From contig NZ_CP040749.1 of assembly GCF_006065315.1 (NCBI RefSeq), forward strand, positions 4,300,001 through 4,364,000: a DNA stretch of 64,000 bases, given 5' to 3'. Below the pieces are notes generated by a model. It did not search any database and had not been told where the DNA came from. It saw nothing but the letters and a program-made list of their open reading frames with translations. Below are positions 1-9,042 of this stretch, in pieces. The DNA is from Aureibaculum algae. Lineage in GTDB: Bacteria; Bacteroidota; Bacteroidia; Flavobacteriales; Flavobacteriaceae. The position numbers and the translations under genes were made by a program. Position 1 is the first letter of the stretch. Each line of letters starts with the position of its first letter.

Positions 1-1
1 T

Positions 2-541
2 TATTTGCAACCAAAACGTTCTTTTGAATTTGTAAAAAGAGGCTATCAGCCCTTATTGATTAATTTCAATTTTGAAAAACGCAGATGGTTAAATTCTGAT
101 ACTTTTAAAGGTCAATTCTGGGTTGTGAATGATTATTATAAGGAATATAAAAATTGTAAAGTATCTTATATTATTGCTGATGACAACCACAAATCGTTAA
201 AAAAATCATCTTTTAAAATTGATAAAATTGAAGAAAATAGTTCAAAACAATTTTTTGAGTTAGAGGCTAATATCCTTAAAAATGTTCAAAAGAATTTTTA
301 TGTAACGATGGAGCTTACTAGTGAAAACGGAACTACTTTATCTTCAAATGAGTACATGTTTTTAATTGGAGATAAAAAAGAAGCATCTGAAAAATTTAAT
401 GTGATGGGTGAAGAAATTAGAGATAGAAATAGTATCTATTCTTACGGAAATTATTACCAATTCTTTGACAAACTAACTGGTGAGAACGGCGAAAAACAAG
501 AAAGCGAAAAAGAACCTGTAAAGGCAAGAGGTTTTGAATAA
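2..541 (+). CDS. C-terminal part of a GH2-like glycoside hydrolase (cut by window edge)
   Basis: The frame is open from the first bases of the window to a TAA, so only about 180 C-terminal residues are seen. They include a beta-sandwich-like stretch (KRRWLNSDTFKGQFWVVND) typical of the domains that follow the barrel in GH2 enzymes of the beta-mannosidase or exo-glucosaminidase type. The tail is charged and Gly/Glu rich. No catalytic residue is visible because the barrel lies outside the window. The gene ends 30 bases before a strong hairpin terminator. The GH2-like call rests on general resemblance only and the substrate cannot be told. Confidence 0.45.
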   Translation, partial: YLQPKRSFEFVKRGYQPLLINFNFEKRRWLNSDTFKGQFWVVNDYYKEYKNCKVSYIIADDNHKSLKKSSFKIDKIEENSSKQFFELEANILKNVQKNFYVTMELTSENGTTLSSNEYMFLIGDKKEASEKFNVMGEEIRDRNSIYSYGNYYQFFDKLTGENGEKQESEKEPVKARGFE

Positions 542-571
542 AGCCAAAACAGCTGTAACTTACTTAAACTA

Positions 572-613
572 AAACCCATATTTTGAATTGATTTCGATTC
601 AAAATATGGGTTT
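572..613. terminator. Bidirectional intrinsic terminator between convergent genes
   Basis: A perfect 17-bp inverted repeat (arms 572-588 and 597-613) has an 8-base loop, with A/T-rich flanks on both sides. It lies between the plus-strand GH2-like gene and the minus-strand esterase remnant, where a two-way terminator is expected. Confidence 0.85.
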
Positions 614-636
614 AATTTATTTCAAATAAACAGCTA

Positions 637-795
637 TTAACTAACAAACTTGTTAAAAAACAACAAGGTATCTTTTATATGTTCTTGCCAATATTTCCAC
701 TCATGTTCTCCATCAAATTCGTGATACTCATGCGGAATGTTAGCATTGGTTAATTTTTGATGTAATTCCCTGTTGTACTCAATTGGAAAGTCCGG
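637..795 (-). pseudogene. Truncated esterase, C-terminal 50 residues only
   Basis: On the minus strand an open stretch runs from the break at about 795 to a TAA at 637-639 and encodes roughly 52 residues (PDFPIEYNRELHQKL then EYHEFDGEHEWKYWQEH). The pattern G-E-H-E-W-x-x-W near the C terminus is the catalytic-His region of putative CE1-type esterases of the Bacteroidota. Directly upstream an in-frame stop at 796-798 marks the junction with the IS21 remnant, so the Ser nucleophile part is gone. The fragment cannot be functional. Confidence 0.6.
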
Positions 796-1207
796 TTAAA
801 TTGAGCCACTCATTCCGGAAGAAATTGAGCAGTGTAAATCAAGTGTTAAAATCGATTCAATTTGTGTGTTAAAATTAGTGTTTTTTTCTTAATTTTTTTC
901 TCATAGATTCACCTTTTAAATTAATTCTATGTGCGGAGTGTACAATTCTATCTAAAATAGCATCTGCAATGGTTTGTTCTCCAATTACTTGATGCCATGC
1001 TTCAGTAGGTAGTTGAGAAGCAATAATGGTTGCTTTTTTCCCATGCCTATCTTCAATAATTTCCATAAACATATGTCTATTAGCACTATCAAGAGCTCTG
1101 AGTCCAAAATCATCAAGTATTAATAAATCTTGTTTTTCTATTTTATTAATCTCTCTTGTATAAGTATCATCAGCTTTAGATGTTTTTAACTTGGTAAATA
1201 ATTTTTA
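796..1207 (-). mobile_element. IS21-family remnant (istB end)
   Basis: This piece holds the 3' part of an IS21 istB helper gene and the outer end beyond it. In the non-coding end the 9-mer aaattgagc occurs at 798-806 and again at 822-830, as in the multiple terminal repeats of IS21 elements. The transposase gene istA and the other end are missing. The right border lies inside istB at about 1204-1207, where the sequence changes abruptly to an unrelated plus-strand coding frame. It is a scar, not a mobile unit. Confidence 0.8.
875..1204 (-). pseudogene. istB: IstB ATP-binding helper protein, N-terminally truncated
   Basis: About 109 residues remain, opening with KLFTKLKTSKADDTYTREI and passing through the Walker B region DLLILDDFGL and the helix ANRHMFMEIIEDRHGKKATI to the basic C terminus MRKKLRKKH. 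IstB is the AAA+ helper of IS21 transposition and is normally about 240-250 residues. Here the N-terminal half, including the P-loop, is gone and a TAA lies at the break (1205-1207). An internal ATG at 1070-1072 gives a 65-codon frame but not a functional protein. Confidence 0.85.
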
Positions 1208-2470
1208 CTCAATTATCCTGATGTTACAGGAATTGGGGTCACCGCAGGTGAAAATATGCGTACTCCAATGACTGATGATGATAAAGAAAAATGGCTTTGG
1301 GAAACTTACGGATTAGGAATTTTAGATGCTAAAAATGAACAACCGACTAGAAAAGTAAATTTTATTCATCGATTTTGGTGGACCGACATGAACATTGTAA
1401 AGAAATATTGGGGTAATTATCCTGATGGTTTTGATATGAGTTTTAAGTATGCCAAAGCACATATGTACTCGGCTGTTAATCCACCGTTTTATAAATCTTT
1501 TGCCGAATGGATGAAAACCGAAAATTTAAAATCGTGGTGGAATTTAAGAAATGATGATATTTTTATTCATCGTTGGGGAGATCCAACTTATGCAAGTGCG
1601 TTTATTAAAAACCTGCCTTTAGAACAAACTGCAGGTTATCATATGGGATCTGATGGTTATGTTTGGGGAAGAGAATTTATAAGTAAGCAACCAGATATTC
1701 CACGACAGTTGGAAATTGATAAACACTGGTATAAATTTATGCTTTGGGGACGATTGGGTTACAATCCTGATATGCCTCAACAAAGATTTCAAGCAATAAT
1801 TGCAGCAAAATTTCCTGAAACAAATGCTGAATTATTAATGAATACTTGGGCTGAATCTTCAAAAATAATTCCGCAAGTCACACGATTTTCTTGGGGAGAT
1901 TGGGATTATCATTGGCAACCTGAAGCTTGTATGGAAATTTGGAACAACCTAAAACCCATCGATAAATTTAGAACCAATCCAACTATGGAAGGTAGCGGCA
2001 TTTTAAACATTGCCGATTATGTAAAAGCAGTTTTGAAAAATGAAGAAATAAATTTAATCACACCTATTGAAGTTATAGAAAACCTAAATACCTACGCTAA
2101 AAACTCAATCAATAATGCTGATAAATTATTGGTTAACGTTACGGATAAAGAATTAGAGCAAACTTTGTTAGACATAAAATCGATGGCTTATTTAGGGCAA
2201 TATTATGCCAATAAATTTAACGCAGCTTTGGAATTAGAGTTCTATAAAAATAATGGAGAACTTCAACATAAAGAAAATGCTATAAGCTATTTAGAAAAAT
2301 CCGTCGATAGCTGGGAATTATACACATTCATAAACATCAATAGATATGACCCTCAAAATTTTGCACGTTTACAAACCTTTGATTGGGAAAAACAATTAGT
2401 AGCTGTAAAAAATGAAGTTGAGTTCGCTAAGCACATCAAAACTTATAAAGAAGAAAAACAGTTAAAGTAA
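1205..2470 (+). pseudogene. 5'-truncated carbohydrate-active enzyme, family uncertain
   Basis: The reading frame is open upstream of the first ATG (1256) back to the IS21 junction at about 1205 and begins in the middle of a domain (LNYPDVTGIGVTAGENM). About 420 residues remain, rich in Trp and with runs such as FIHRFWWTDM, WWNLRNDDIFIHRWGDP and YHMGSDGYVWGREF that look like an aromatic substrate-binding barrel, followed by a helical C-terminal part. It reminds me of alpha-glucuronidase-like enzymes of PULs (GH67/GH115 type), but I cannot assign the family. The N-terminal half is missing and no signal peptide is left. An ATG-initiated 404-residue product is possible but unlikely to be useful. 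Confidence 0.5.
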
Positions 2471-2488
2471 GCTATTGATTAAAACAAA

Positions 2489-2539
2489 TTACGAATTTAG
2501 AACAAATACTTTGTCAAAAGCGTAATTCTAAAATCGTAA
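2489..2539. other. Weak hairpin 3' of the truncated enzyme
   Basis: Arms 2489-2502 and 2526-2539 are complementary at 13 of 14 positions with a 23-base loop. No T-tract follows, so it is at best a poor terminator. The rest of 2471-2677 shows no gene. Confidence 0.3.
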
Positions 2540-2677
2540 ATAATGACCTTACAAGTTAATTACTTACACATAGTAAGCAGCATTTTCTTTACCTTATTTA
2601 TTACAGAATTTGGTATTTCAAAATGGGTGCAACAAAGTTTCTAACCGCTCTGTGAACCAACAGAAACAAGAAAATCT

Positions 2678-2685
2678 GAACATTT
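2678..2685. repeat. Target-site duplication of the IS256 element, left copy
   Basis: The sequence gaacattt directly abuts the left inverted repeat and is repeated exactly at 4039-4046 beyond the right inverted repeat. Confidence 0.9.
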
Positions 2686-4038
2686 GGGACTGTGCAATAT
2701 TTTGTGTTTTAGCGATTATTTAGTTGAAAAATGATTTTGAAATTCATAGGCAAAAAATTTACCTTTAAATTTTTATCTTATGAACACAGAATTAGAAAAA
2801 CAGTTGGAAGCCTTACTTGGTAAAATCACTAACAAAGAAGACTTTGATCAAGTCAAAGAACAATTACTTAAACGCGGTATTGAATCACTTTTAAGAGCAG
2901 AAATGACGGCTCATTTAGGTTACCAAAAAGGTGATTCCATAATTGCAAACAACCAGCGTAATGGTTTTTCACAGAAGACCATAAAAACGCAAAATGGAGA
3001 ACAACGTATCCAAATCCCAAGAGATAGAGAGGCTAGTTTTGATCCAGTTATAGTTCCAAAACATCAGTCGATCAGTCAAGAATTAGAAGACTGTATCCAA
3101 TTGCTTTACGCTAAGGGTATGAGCAATTTGGATATAATCGACTTTATCCACCGTACCTATGGTGTTAATTATTCAACATCACAGGTATCGATTATTACCA
3201 ATCAATTATTAGAGGACATCAAGCTCTGGCAGAATAGGCCTTTAGAAGACGTTTATCCTATAATTTGGATAGATGCCATTCACTATAAAATAAGACAGGA
3301 AGGCAAGGTTATCTCTAAAGCTTGTATGATAGTTTTAGGTGTTAATACCGAAGGGCAACAGGATATTTTGAGCATGCATATTGTTGAAACCGAAAAAGCA
3401 TCTGCTTGGATGTCTATTTTAGATGATCTGCGCTCTCGTGGAGTGAAAGATATTTTCTTTTTATGCTCGGATAACCTACCAGGACTTGACAAAGCGGTAG
3501 AAGCTATTTTCCCGGATAGCATAAGACAGATCTGTATTGTACATCAAATTAGAAACTCACTAAAATACGTGAGTTACAAAGACAGAAAAGCAATAATGAC
3601 GGATATTAAAGGCATTTACCAAGCAGATAATGAACAGTTCGCTTTAGAAGCTCTCCAAATATTTAAACAAAATTGGGAACATAAATACGTATCTGCCGTA
3701 CAGTCTTGGGAGAATAATTGGGATAACTTGACCGCTTTTTTAAATTATCCTAAAGAAATAAGAAAACTTATTTACACAACTAATATCATTGAAAGTTTTA
3801 ATGCAAGTCTTAGAAAATATACGCGTAACAAAAAAGTGTTCCCTAATGATGATGCAGCCTTGAAATCCATCTATTTAGCGGCACAAAGCATCAGTGCAAA
3901 ATGGAAGAAAACACGTTTTAAATGGGGACAAATCTACAATCAATTGTATATTTGTTTTCCAAACAGGTTATAAATCAAAAAAGTTAACCTATGAATTTTG
4001 AAATTATTTTTCAAAAACACAAAATTTTGGATAAACTC
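2686..4038 (+). mobile_element. Complete IS256-family insertion sequence with 8-bp target duplication
   Basis: The element is 1353 bp and holds one full transposase gene. Its left end GGGACTGTGCAATATTTTGT has the usual IS256 start. The right end, read inwards, begins GAGTTTATCCAAAATTTTGT and agrees at 18 of the first 25 positions; the similarity resumes further inside around ttgaaaaat and aattcatagg. The borders are fixed by the 8-mer gaacattt, present immediately outside both ends (2678-2685 and 4039-4046), which is the expected size of an IS256 target duplication. Confidence 0.93.
2780..3973 (+). CDS. IS256-family transposase (mutator type, DDE)
   Basis: The protein has 397 residues, the usual length of IS256 transposases. 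It opens with a basic N-terminal region (LLKRGIESLLRAEMTAHLGY, the conserved AEM.AHLGY block), then NGFSQKTIKT and IPRDREASFDP, and the RNase-H-like core. The first Asp lies in IIWIDAIHYKIR, the second in FFLCSDNLPGLDKAVEAIFP, followed by the conserved QICIVHQIRNSLKYV block, and the Glu in YTTNIIESFNASLRKYTRNK. No frameshift or internal stop is seen, so the gene may be active. It starts with ATG, 94 bases inside the left end. Confidence 0.95.
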   Translation: MNTELEKQLEALLGKITNKEDFDQVKEQLLKRGIESLLRAEMTAHLGYQKGDSIIANNQRNGFSQKTIKTQNGEQRIQIPRDREASFDPVIVPKHQSISQELEDCIQLLYAKGMSNLDIIDFIHRTYGVNYSTSQVSIITNQLLEDIKLWQNRPLEDVYPIIWIDAIHYKIRQEGKVISKACMIVLGVNTEGQQDILSMHIVETEKASAWMSILDDLRSRGVKDIFFLCSDNLPGLDKAVEAIFPDSIRQICIVHQIRNSLKYVSYKDRKAIMTDIKGIYQADNEQFALEALQIFKQNWEHKYVSAVQSWENNWDNLTAFLNYPKEIRKLIYTTNIIESFNASLRKYTRNKKVFPNDDAALKSIYLAAQSISAKWKKTRFKWGQIYNQLYICFPNRL

Positions 4039-4046
4039 GAACATTT
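4039..4046. repeat. Target-site duplication of the IS256 element, right copy
   Basis: An exact copy of gaacattt (2678-2685) lies directly outside the right end. The 24 bases that follow lead into the stop of the minus-strand DUF5107 gene, so the insertion fell just downstream of that gene. Confidence 0.9.
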
Positions 4047-4070
4047 ATAAATTTTTGTCAAGTACTTAAC

Positions 4071-7000
4071 TTAATATTTTTCTTCCAACTCTATTTTAGC
4101 CCATAAATTACTAGTTGATAAGACTGTTGCTTGCTTTAAATCTTCTGCCGCCAACCTCTTTTTACTTAAACCTTTATTACCTAGACCTCTTGTGGTAAAT
4201 GCCATTGATTTTCTTGTAGACTCCTCTTCCTTCCCACCAAATATTTGAAAGTAATCCGAAGTTTCATCTCCATTATTATTGAGTTCCGTATTCCCTTGCT
4301 CTACCAAGGCGTTAAAAATTGCATTTGCTTTTTCTTTATTGCCTAATTTCAAATAACTCATACCTTGGTAATAACTCATAAATCCGCTAACAATACTTTT
4401 TCTTCTTTTATCTGGCTTGTCTTGGACGGTAGCTTTTTTAAAGAATTTTTCTGCTTCTGTCTTGTTTTCAAGAGCTTTATAAGCTAATCCTATAAAATAA
4501 TTCACTTGAAAATTTCTATTGCCTGATCTTGCACTACCTGCCTCCTCATCTGGCACCTGAGCTAATAAAAAATGATCTAAAGCTTTTTGATAGTCTTTCT
4601 TTTCAAAATAGTCTAAACCTAAAGTAAGTTGAGCATCCATAATTATTTCTCGAACTCTAGAGTTTCCTTCTCTAAAACTAAATTCTTTTCCTTTTAAAAA
4701 TGCCACAGCCAAATCAGATTTTCCAGCTAAGGTCAATACTTTAATTTGACTAACAAAAGCATCATCTCGTTCGCGAACAACAGTATTATTGCCTTCAAAT
4801 ATACCCATTCTCTTTCCTACAGGAGAGTTATTTAATTCATATAGTTTATCCAACTCTGCATAAAAAATAGCTTCCTCGTTATTTAATGCAATTGCTTTTT
4901 CATAAAATGGAATTGCTTTTGCAACATTTTCTTGATGGCGGTAATATCCCCAACCCAAATTACGATAAGCCATAGCTAATTGAGGACTATAAGTAATTGC
5001 TTTTTCCCAATAAGAAATGGCTAGATCGGGTTGTTTATTGTATAGAATATTCCCTAAATAATAATACGCTCTTCCGTCCTTTTCATTATAAGATATAGCT
5101 TTTTCAAGTGCTTTAATAGTTTCTAGACGAAATGGAAAATGAGAAGCTTCTGAAAGGTTAGACGCTGTTAAAAAAAGCTGCTTAGCTTCCTTCTTATTAC
5201 CAAAATAATCTTGAATGTATCCCAAAAAATAAATAATAATCGGACTATCTCCTTGATATTGTAATAAAATAGCATTCGCTTCATCAAACATACCATCATT
5301 GAGATATGCAACAGCCAATTCCAAGTAGTTCTGATCAAAATTCCTCATTTTTTTAGTTAATGAGGTCAATTCATTTTGTGCATTTTTAGTATTTCCAGAT
5401 TCTTTCGCAATCAAATAGGATTCATTAACCAAACGGAAATCAAGTGGATCTTTTTGTAACGCAATTTCTACTGTTTCTTGCGCTCCTTTAAAATCGTTCA
5501 TTTTTCTTTGTAATGAAGCTTTTAAACCAACCGCTCTATTATTTTTCATATTGGTAGAAAGCGATTCATTAATTTGTTCAAGTGCTTTGCCATACTTTTT
5601 TTGTGCGGATGAAATTTGTGCTAGCTCAAAAAATGCCGCAGAATAATAGGCATAATCCCAACTTGCACGATAAAGTGTGTCTATAGCCTCTTCTTCAAGA
5701 TCAAGAGCCTTCAAAGTCACACCCTGTAAATAAAGTGCTTCCCCAGTTGGCGGTCTATTATAATCATTGGTAAGCCTATTTATCGCTTTAGAAAAATATT
5801 CTCTCGCTCTTTGATAATCTCCATTTTTTAAATATCGATTTCCAATAGCCGTATTAGTTCTTGTATCAAGAGCATCTCTTTTTAACACTTCGTCATAATA
5901 ATCATCTGGGTATTTATAAAATTGCTCCATTCTGTTACCCGTAAGAAATAATTCTTCCACCGAAGAAATTTCTTCAGGAGATTTAGGTCTTTCCAATGGT
6001 ACTGGAAGTTTACCTATTGGTTCTAATTTTTTTGGCTGATAAGCAATAATGATCTCATTTGTATTTACATCTAATAACTCTGTAGAATAATTGGTCAAAT
6101 CTTCTGTTTTACTGATTGTAATAAATTCTTTAAAAGATTTTTTAGGAGAAATTTCTATGTCTTTCTGAAAAATAACTTCAACACCTTTACGTAAAAGAAT
6201 ACGTGCTTTTTTCACTTCTTGTGTAGAATAATATCCTAATAAAACTTTATTACCTTCTCGTCTTTCAAAATTTACAGCAGCATTGATATTCGCATTTTTA
6301 AACCCTTCAATATCCCGTACAGGATACCAATATTGTTTCCAAGTTTTGGTTTCGAAAGGTCTAATCCATGTATAATCAGGTTGATTATCAGAAAACGCAC
6401 CAACCATAATTTCAACATACGGACCGCTGGTTTCGGTCAACCTTGCTTCGGTATTTTGCCCAGTTACTCCAGAGCCCCATTCCCAAAGTTTTGCACCCTT
6501 TATAATATTATGATCTCCAATATGTATGGTTCCGCTTTGTTTGCCATGGTCATAGCCACCCATAAAATCTTCTTTTAAATCCCATGCAAAGAAAGAAGCA
6601 TTTTCTTTTACATTTTTCCACCAACTCACATCAACTCCTTTTGTAAAATCTTGATCTCTAAAAACTTCTGTTGAAATTGGCCAACGCGTAAACTGATTTT
6701 TAGAATGATACGTTGCCACTTGAACACTTGGCGGAAAAATAGTTTGGTAGTTTTCATTAACGTGTGTTGCAACATTAGCCCAATTTAAAAAAGTATTTGT
6801 ATAGGGTGTCGGGTTATAAATAGTAAGTTCCGCTTCAAAATAAGATTTATTAGGAGAAAGTGTTACCGCCACATTCCAACGCATTCTATGTCTTGGTTCT
6901 GTTTCGCCAATAAAAATCGTTTTGCTACCATCTTCGTTTTCTTTTAAGGAATAATCCATGGGTAAAAAAGTAGATGCTCTATGATGGTGTAGTACACACC

Positions 7001-7421
7001 ATTCAATACCACCAGAAACCCATGCACCCGTCATTCCTATATTTGCAGGTTTTACTTCATTATTTTTATAAACAAAATTATATCCATTTGTTTTATCGGT
7101 AGCATAATATATTTTACCACCAATTTCTGGGGTAATACCAAGTTCAATGTATTTATTTTCTAGTTTAAGTACTTTCCAATCCTTTTGAACTTTTTCATGC
7201 GAAATAACATCATTTAAAGCATAGGGATAAATTTCTCTTCGTGCGCCTTGAAAACTTTCGTTAGAAAAAAATATTGGCGCATTTTCTCCTGGAGCAACTT
7301 TATAGGTCGGTAGGTTCCACTTCTCTTCTGTTAATGTAACTTGTGCTATATTCTTTACTCCACACAACAATATAAGTAGAATGAATAATTTTTTAAATAG
7401 AATTTGATTAAAATAGCTCAT
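4071..7421 (-). CDS. DUF5107 domain protein with C-terminal TPR repeats, secreted
   Basis: The product has 1116 residues with an N-terminal signal peptide (hydrophobic KLFILLILLCGV followed by IAQ). Residues from about 90 to 380 form the DUF5107 part, an aldose-1-epimerase-like beta-sandwich, with the conserved GGKIYYATDK, GGIEWCVLHHH and NWANVATHVNENYQ blocks. From about residue 520 to the end runs a TPR solenoid (for example AYRNLGWGYYRHQENVAKAI). Proteins of this plan are common in Bacteroidota PULs and probably act on or bind glycans in the periplasm; the reaction is not known to me. It is transcribed away from the putative regulator at 7578, sharing a 156-bp promoter region, which suggests control by it. 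Confidence 0.75.
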   Translation of the reverse strand: MSYFNQILFKKLFILLILLCGVKNIAQVTLTEEKWNLPTYKVAPGENAPIFFSNESFQGARREIYPYALNDVISHEKVQKDWKVLKLENKYIELGITPEIGGKIYYATDKTNGYNFVYKNNEVKPANIGMTGAWVSGGIEWCVLHHHRASTFLPMDYSLKENEDGSKTIFIGETEPRHRMRWNVAVTLSPNKSYFEAELTIYNPTPYTNTFLNWANVATHVNENYQTIFPPSVQVATYHSKNQFTRWPISTEVFRDQDFTKGVDVSWWKNVKENASFFAWDLKEDFMGGYDHGKQSGTIHIGDHNIIKGAKLWEWGSGVTGQNTEARLTETSGPYVEIMVGAFSDNQPDYTWIRPFETKTWKQYWYPVRDIEGFKNANINAAVNFERREGNKVLLGYYSTQEVKKARILLRKGVEVIFQKDIEISPKKSFKEFITISKTEDLTNYSTELLDVNTNEIIIAYQPKKLEPIGKLPVPLERPKSPEEISSVEELFLTGNRMEQFYKYPDDYYDEVLKRDALDTRTNTAIGNRYLKNGDYQRAREYFSKAINRLTNDYNRPPTGEALYLQGVTLKALDLEEEAIDTLYRASWDYAYYSAAFFELAQISSAQKKYGKALEQINESLSTNMKNNRAVGLKASLQRKMNDFKGAQETVEIALQKDPLDFRLVNESYLIAKESGNTKNAQNELTSLTKKMRNFDQNYLELAVAYLNDGMFDEANAILLQYQGDSPIIIYFLGYIQDYFGNKKEAKQLFLTASNLSEASHFPFRLETIKALEKAISYNEKDGRAYYYLGNILYNKQPDLAISYWEKAITYSPQLAMAYRNLGWGYYRHQENVAKAIPFYEKAIALNNEEAIFYAELDKLYELNNSPVGKRMGIFEGNNTVVRERDDAFVSQIKVLTLAGKSDLAVAFLKGKEFSFREGNSRVREIIMDAQLTLGLDYFEKKDYQKALDHFLLAQVPDEEAGSARSGNRNFQVNYFIGLAYKALENKTEAEKFFKKATVQDKPDKRRKSIVSGFMSYYQGMSYLKLGNKEKANAIFNALVEQGNTELNNNGDETSDYFQIFGGKEEESTRKSMAFTTRGLGNKGLSKKRLAAEDLKQATVLSTSNLWAKIELEEKY

Positions 7422-7577
7422 TATGCACCTTTATTTTAGATTTAATTTATAGGATTTACCAGTAAAATGTGTAGTAAAATTATGGTGGTATAATCCTTTC
7501 TAAAATTAAGTTGTATAGATGAAAAAATACATTTAAATTGCTATGCAAAGCATGTACAAAATTTTGCATATTGTATA

Positions 7578-8855
7578 ATGACCGAAGAAGAACACCTAAA
7601 ATATTGCCTTAAAGAAATTGAAAAAAAATTAGATTGGAAGGACTCCTCTACTTGGAAAGAATCTGATTACCAAAAACTTTCAATACTTATTTCTGAAGCT
7701 TCTACTATTTCAATTAGTCCACATACCTTAAAAAGATTATTTGGTAAAATTAAGTATCGCAAACATTACAATCCGCAACAAGCAACTAAAGATGCCCTAT
7801 CATTATTTTTAGATTATAGCAACTGGGATGATTTTGTTTTAAAAAACACTTCGCTAAATTCTAAAAAAAATAAAACACAAAAGAATGACCAAAAAAAAAC
7901 AAAAAAAATTATTTGGTTTTTCATTCCAATAATAGTTCTTATCATTTCATTTATTGCAATTAATCAAACGAAAAGCATTCAAAAAAATAATGATGTTTTT
8001 ACGTTTAATTTGAATGATTCAATTGGCATTGTACCTTATACAGCATCCCTTAATTATGATTTCACACAGCTAGAATCTGATAGTATTTTCATTGACTTTA
8101 GTTTTGAACACCCAACTTTAGGTCATCAAATTATAAAGCCAGAAAAAAGTAGAACCATTTCTAATTTCACGTATCAAGTACCTGGATACTACCCTGTTTT
8201 ATTACAAAAAAACAAAAAAACACTAGCAATTAAAAAGGTACTTGCTTTATCAAAAAGTTGGGATAGCTATATTGTTTATGAATCAGAGCTCAGTAGGTTT
8301 TGGTTAGATAATAAAATTCCGAAAATGGAAGAAAACGGTCGTCTATATTATCCTCAAGTTTATTTAAAAGCTAATGGTTTTGATTTAAATAAAGTTTTCT
8401 ATACTACACACCGTCTTTTTAAACAATTTGAAATTGATGGAGATAATTTTGAACTAAAAACACGATTTAAAAACTCCAGTGAACTAGGCGGAATTACCTG
8501 TTTTGACTTTATTTTACGTTTGTTTTGCGAAAATAATACGAACCATATCAAGCTGATGGAATCAGGATGTTCTCAATTTTCTGGTATTAAATTCGGAGAA
8601 GCTGTATTAAGTGGCGAACAGCAAAATTTAGATACTTTTAAAATTAATTTGGACGATTGGAACATGCTTCATATTGTAGCAAAAAACAAAACAGTTCAAG
8701 TCTTTTTAAATAATTCTTTAATTTATCAAGATCAATACCAGCAACCTAATGGAAAAATAGTTGGCATCGAAACTCTATTCAAAGGTACCGGCATATTAGA
8801 CTATATTCAAATAACGGATCTAAATACAAACAAAGAATTCATAGATGCGTTTTAA
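7578..8855 (+). CDS. Membrane-anchored putative regulator with periplasmic lectin-like domain
   Basis: Of 425 residues, 1-110 are cytoplasmic and basic. They contain a helix-rich domain (SISPHTLKRLFGK, then YNPQQATKDALSLFLDYSNWDDF) that recurs in Bacteroidota membrane-bound regulator-like proteins and looks helix-turn-helix-like. Residues 111-129 are one clear transmembrane helix (IIWFFIPIIVLIISFIAIN). The outside part has a PKD-like beta segment (about 140-220) and a concanavalin/LamG-like jelly roll at about 260-415. There is no signal peptide. The plan suggests a one-component sensor that binds a glycan outside and acts on DNA inside, perhaps on the divergent DUF5107 gene. Function is inferred from architecture only. 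Confidence 0.5.
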   Translation: MTEEEHLKYCLKEIEKKLDWKDSSTWKESDYQKLSILISEASTISISPHTLKRLFGKIKYRKHYNPQQATKDALSLFLDYSNWDDFVLKNTSLNSKKNKTQKNDQKKTKKIIWFFIPIIVLIISFIAINQTKSIQKNNDVFTFNLNDSIGIVPYTASLNYDFTQLESDSIFIDFSFEHPTLGHQIIKPEKSRTISNFTYQVPGYYPVLLQKNKKTLAIKKVLALSKSWDSYIVYESELSRFWLDNKIPKMEENGRLYYPQVYLKANGFDLNKVFYTTHRLFKQFEIDGDNFELKTRFKNSSELGGITCFDFILRLFCENNTNHIKLMESGCSQFSGIKFGEAVLSGEQQNLDTFKINLDDWNMLHIVAKNKTVQVFLNNSLIYQDQYQQPNGKIVGIETLFKGTGILDYIQITDLNTNKEFIDAF

Positions 8856-9042
8856 ATCAAAAATTACAATACAAAACTCCATAGCCCTGATAAATTAAAT
8901 TGTAAGAAGGAATATTTTTTTGATTTTATTGTCTAATATTTTTTTTAAAACAATCTGCTAATTGATCTAAGGAATACTTGTAACAACTATCTTAGAAAGA
9001 ATACTGGTATGAATCTTATTATAGCAAAATGAGCAATTAAAT

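Noticed and set aside
7541..7556. Palindrome atgcaaagcat as operator of the divergent regulator
   Set aside because: A four-base arm in AT-rich DNA is too short to claim without a second copy.
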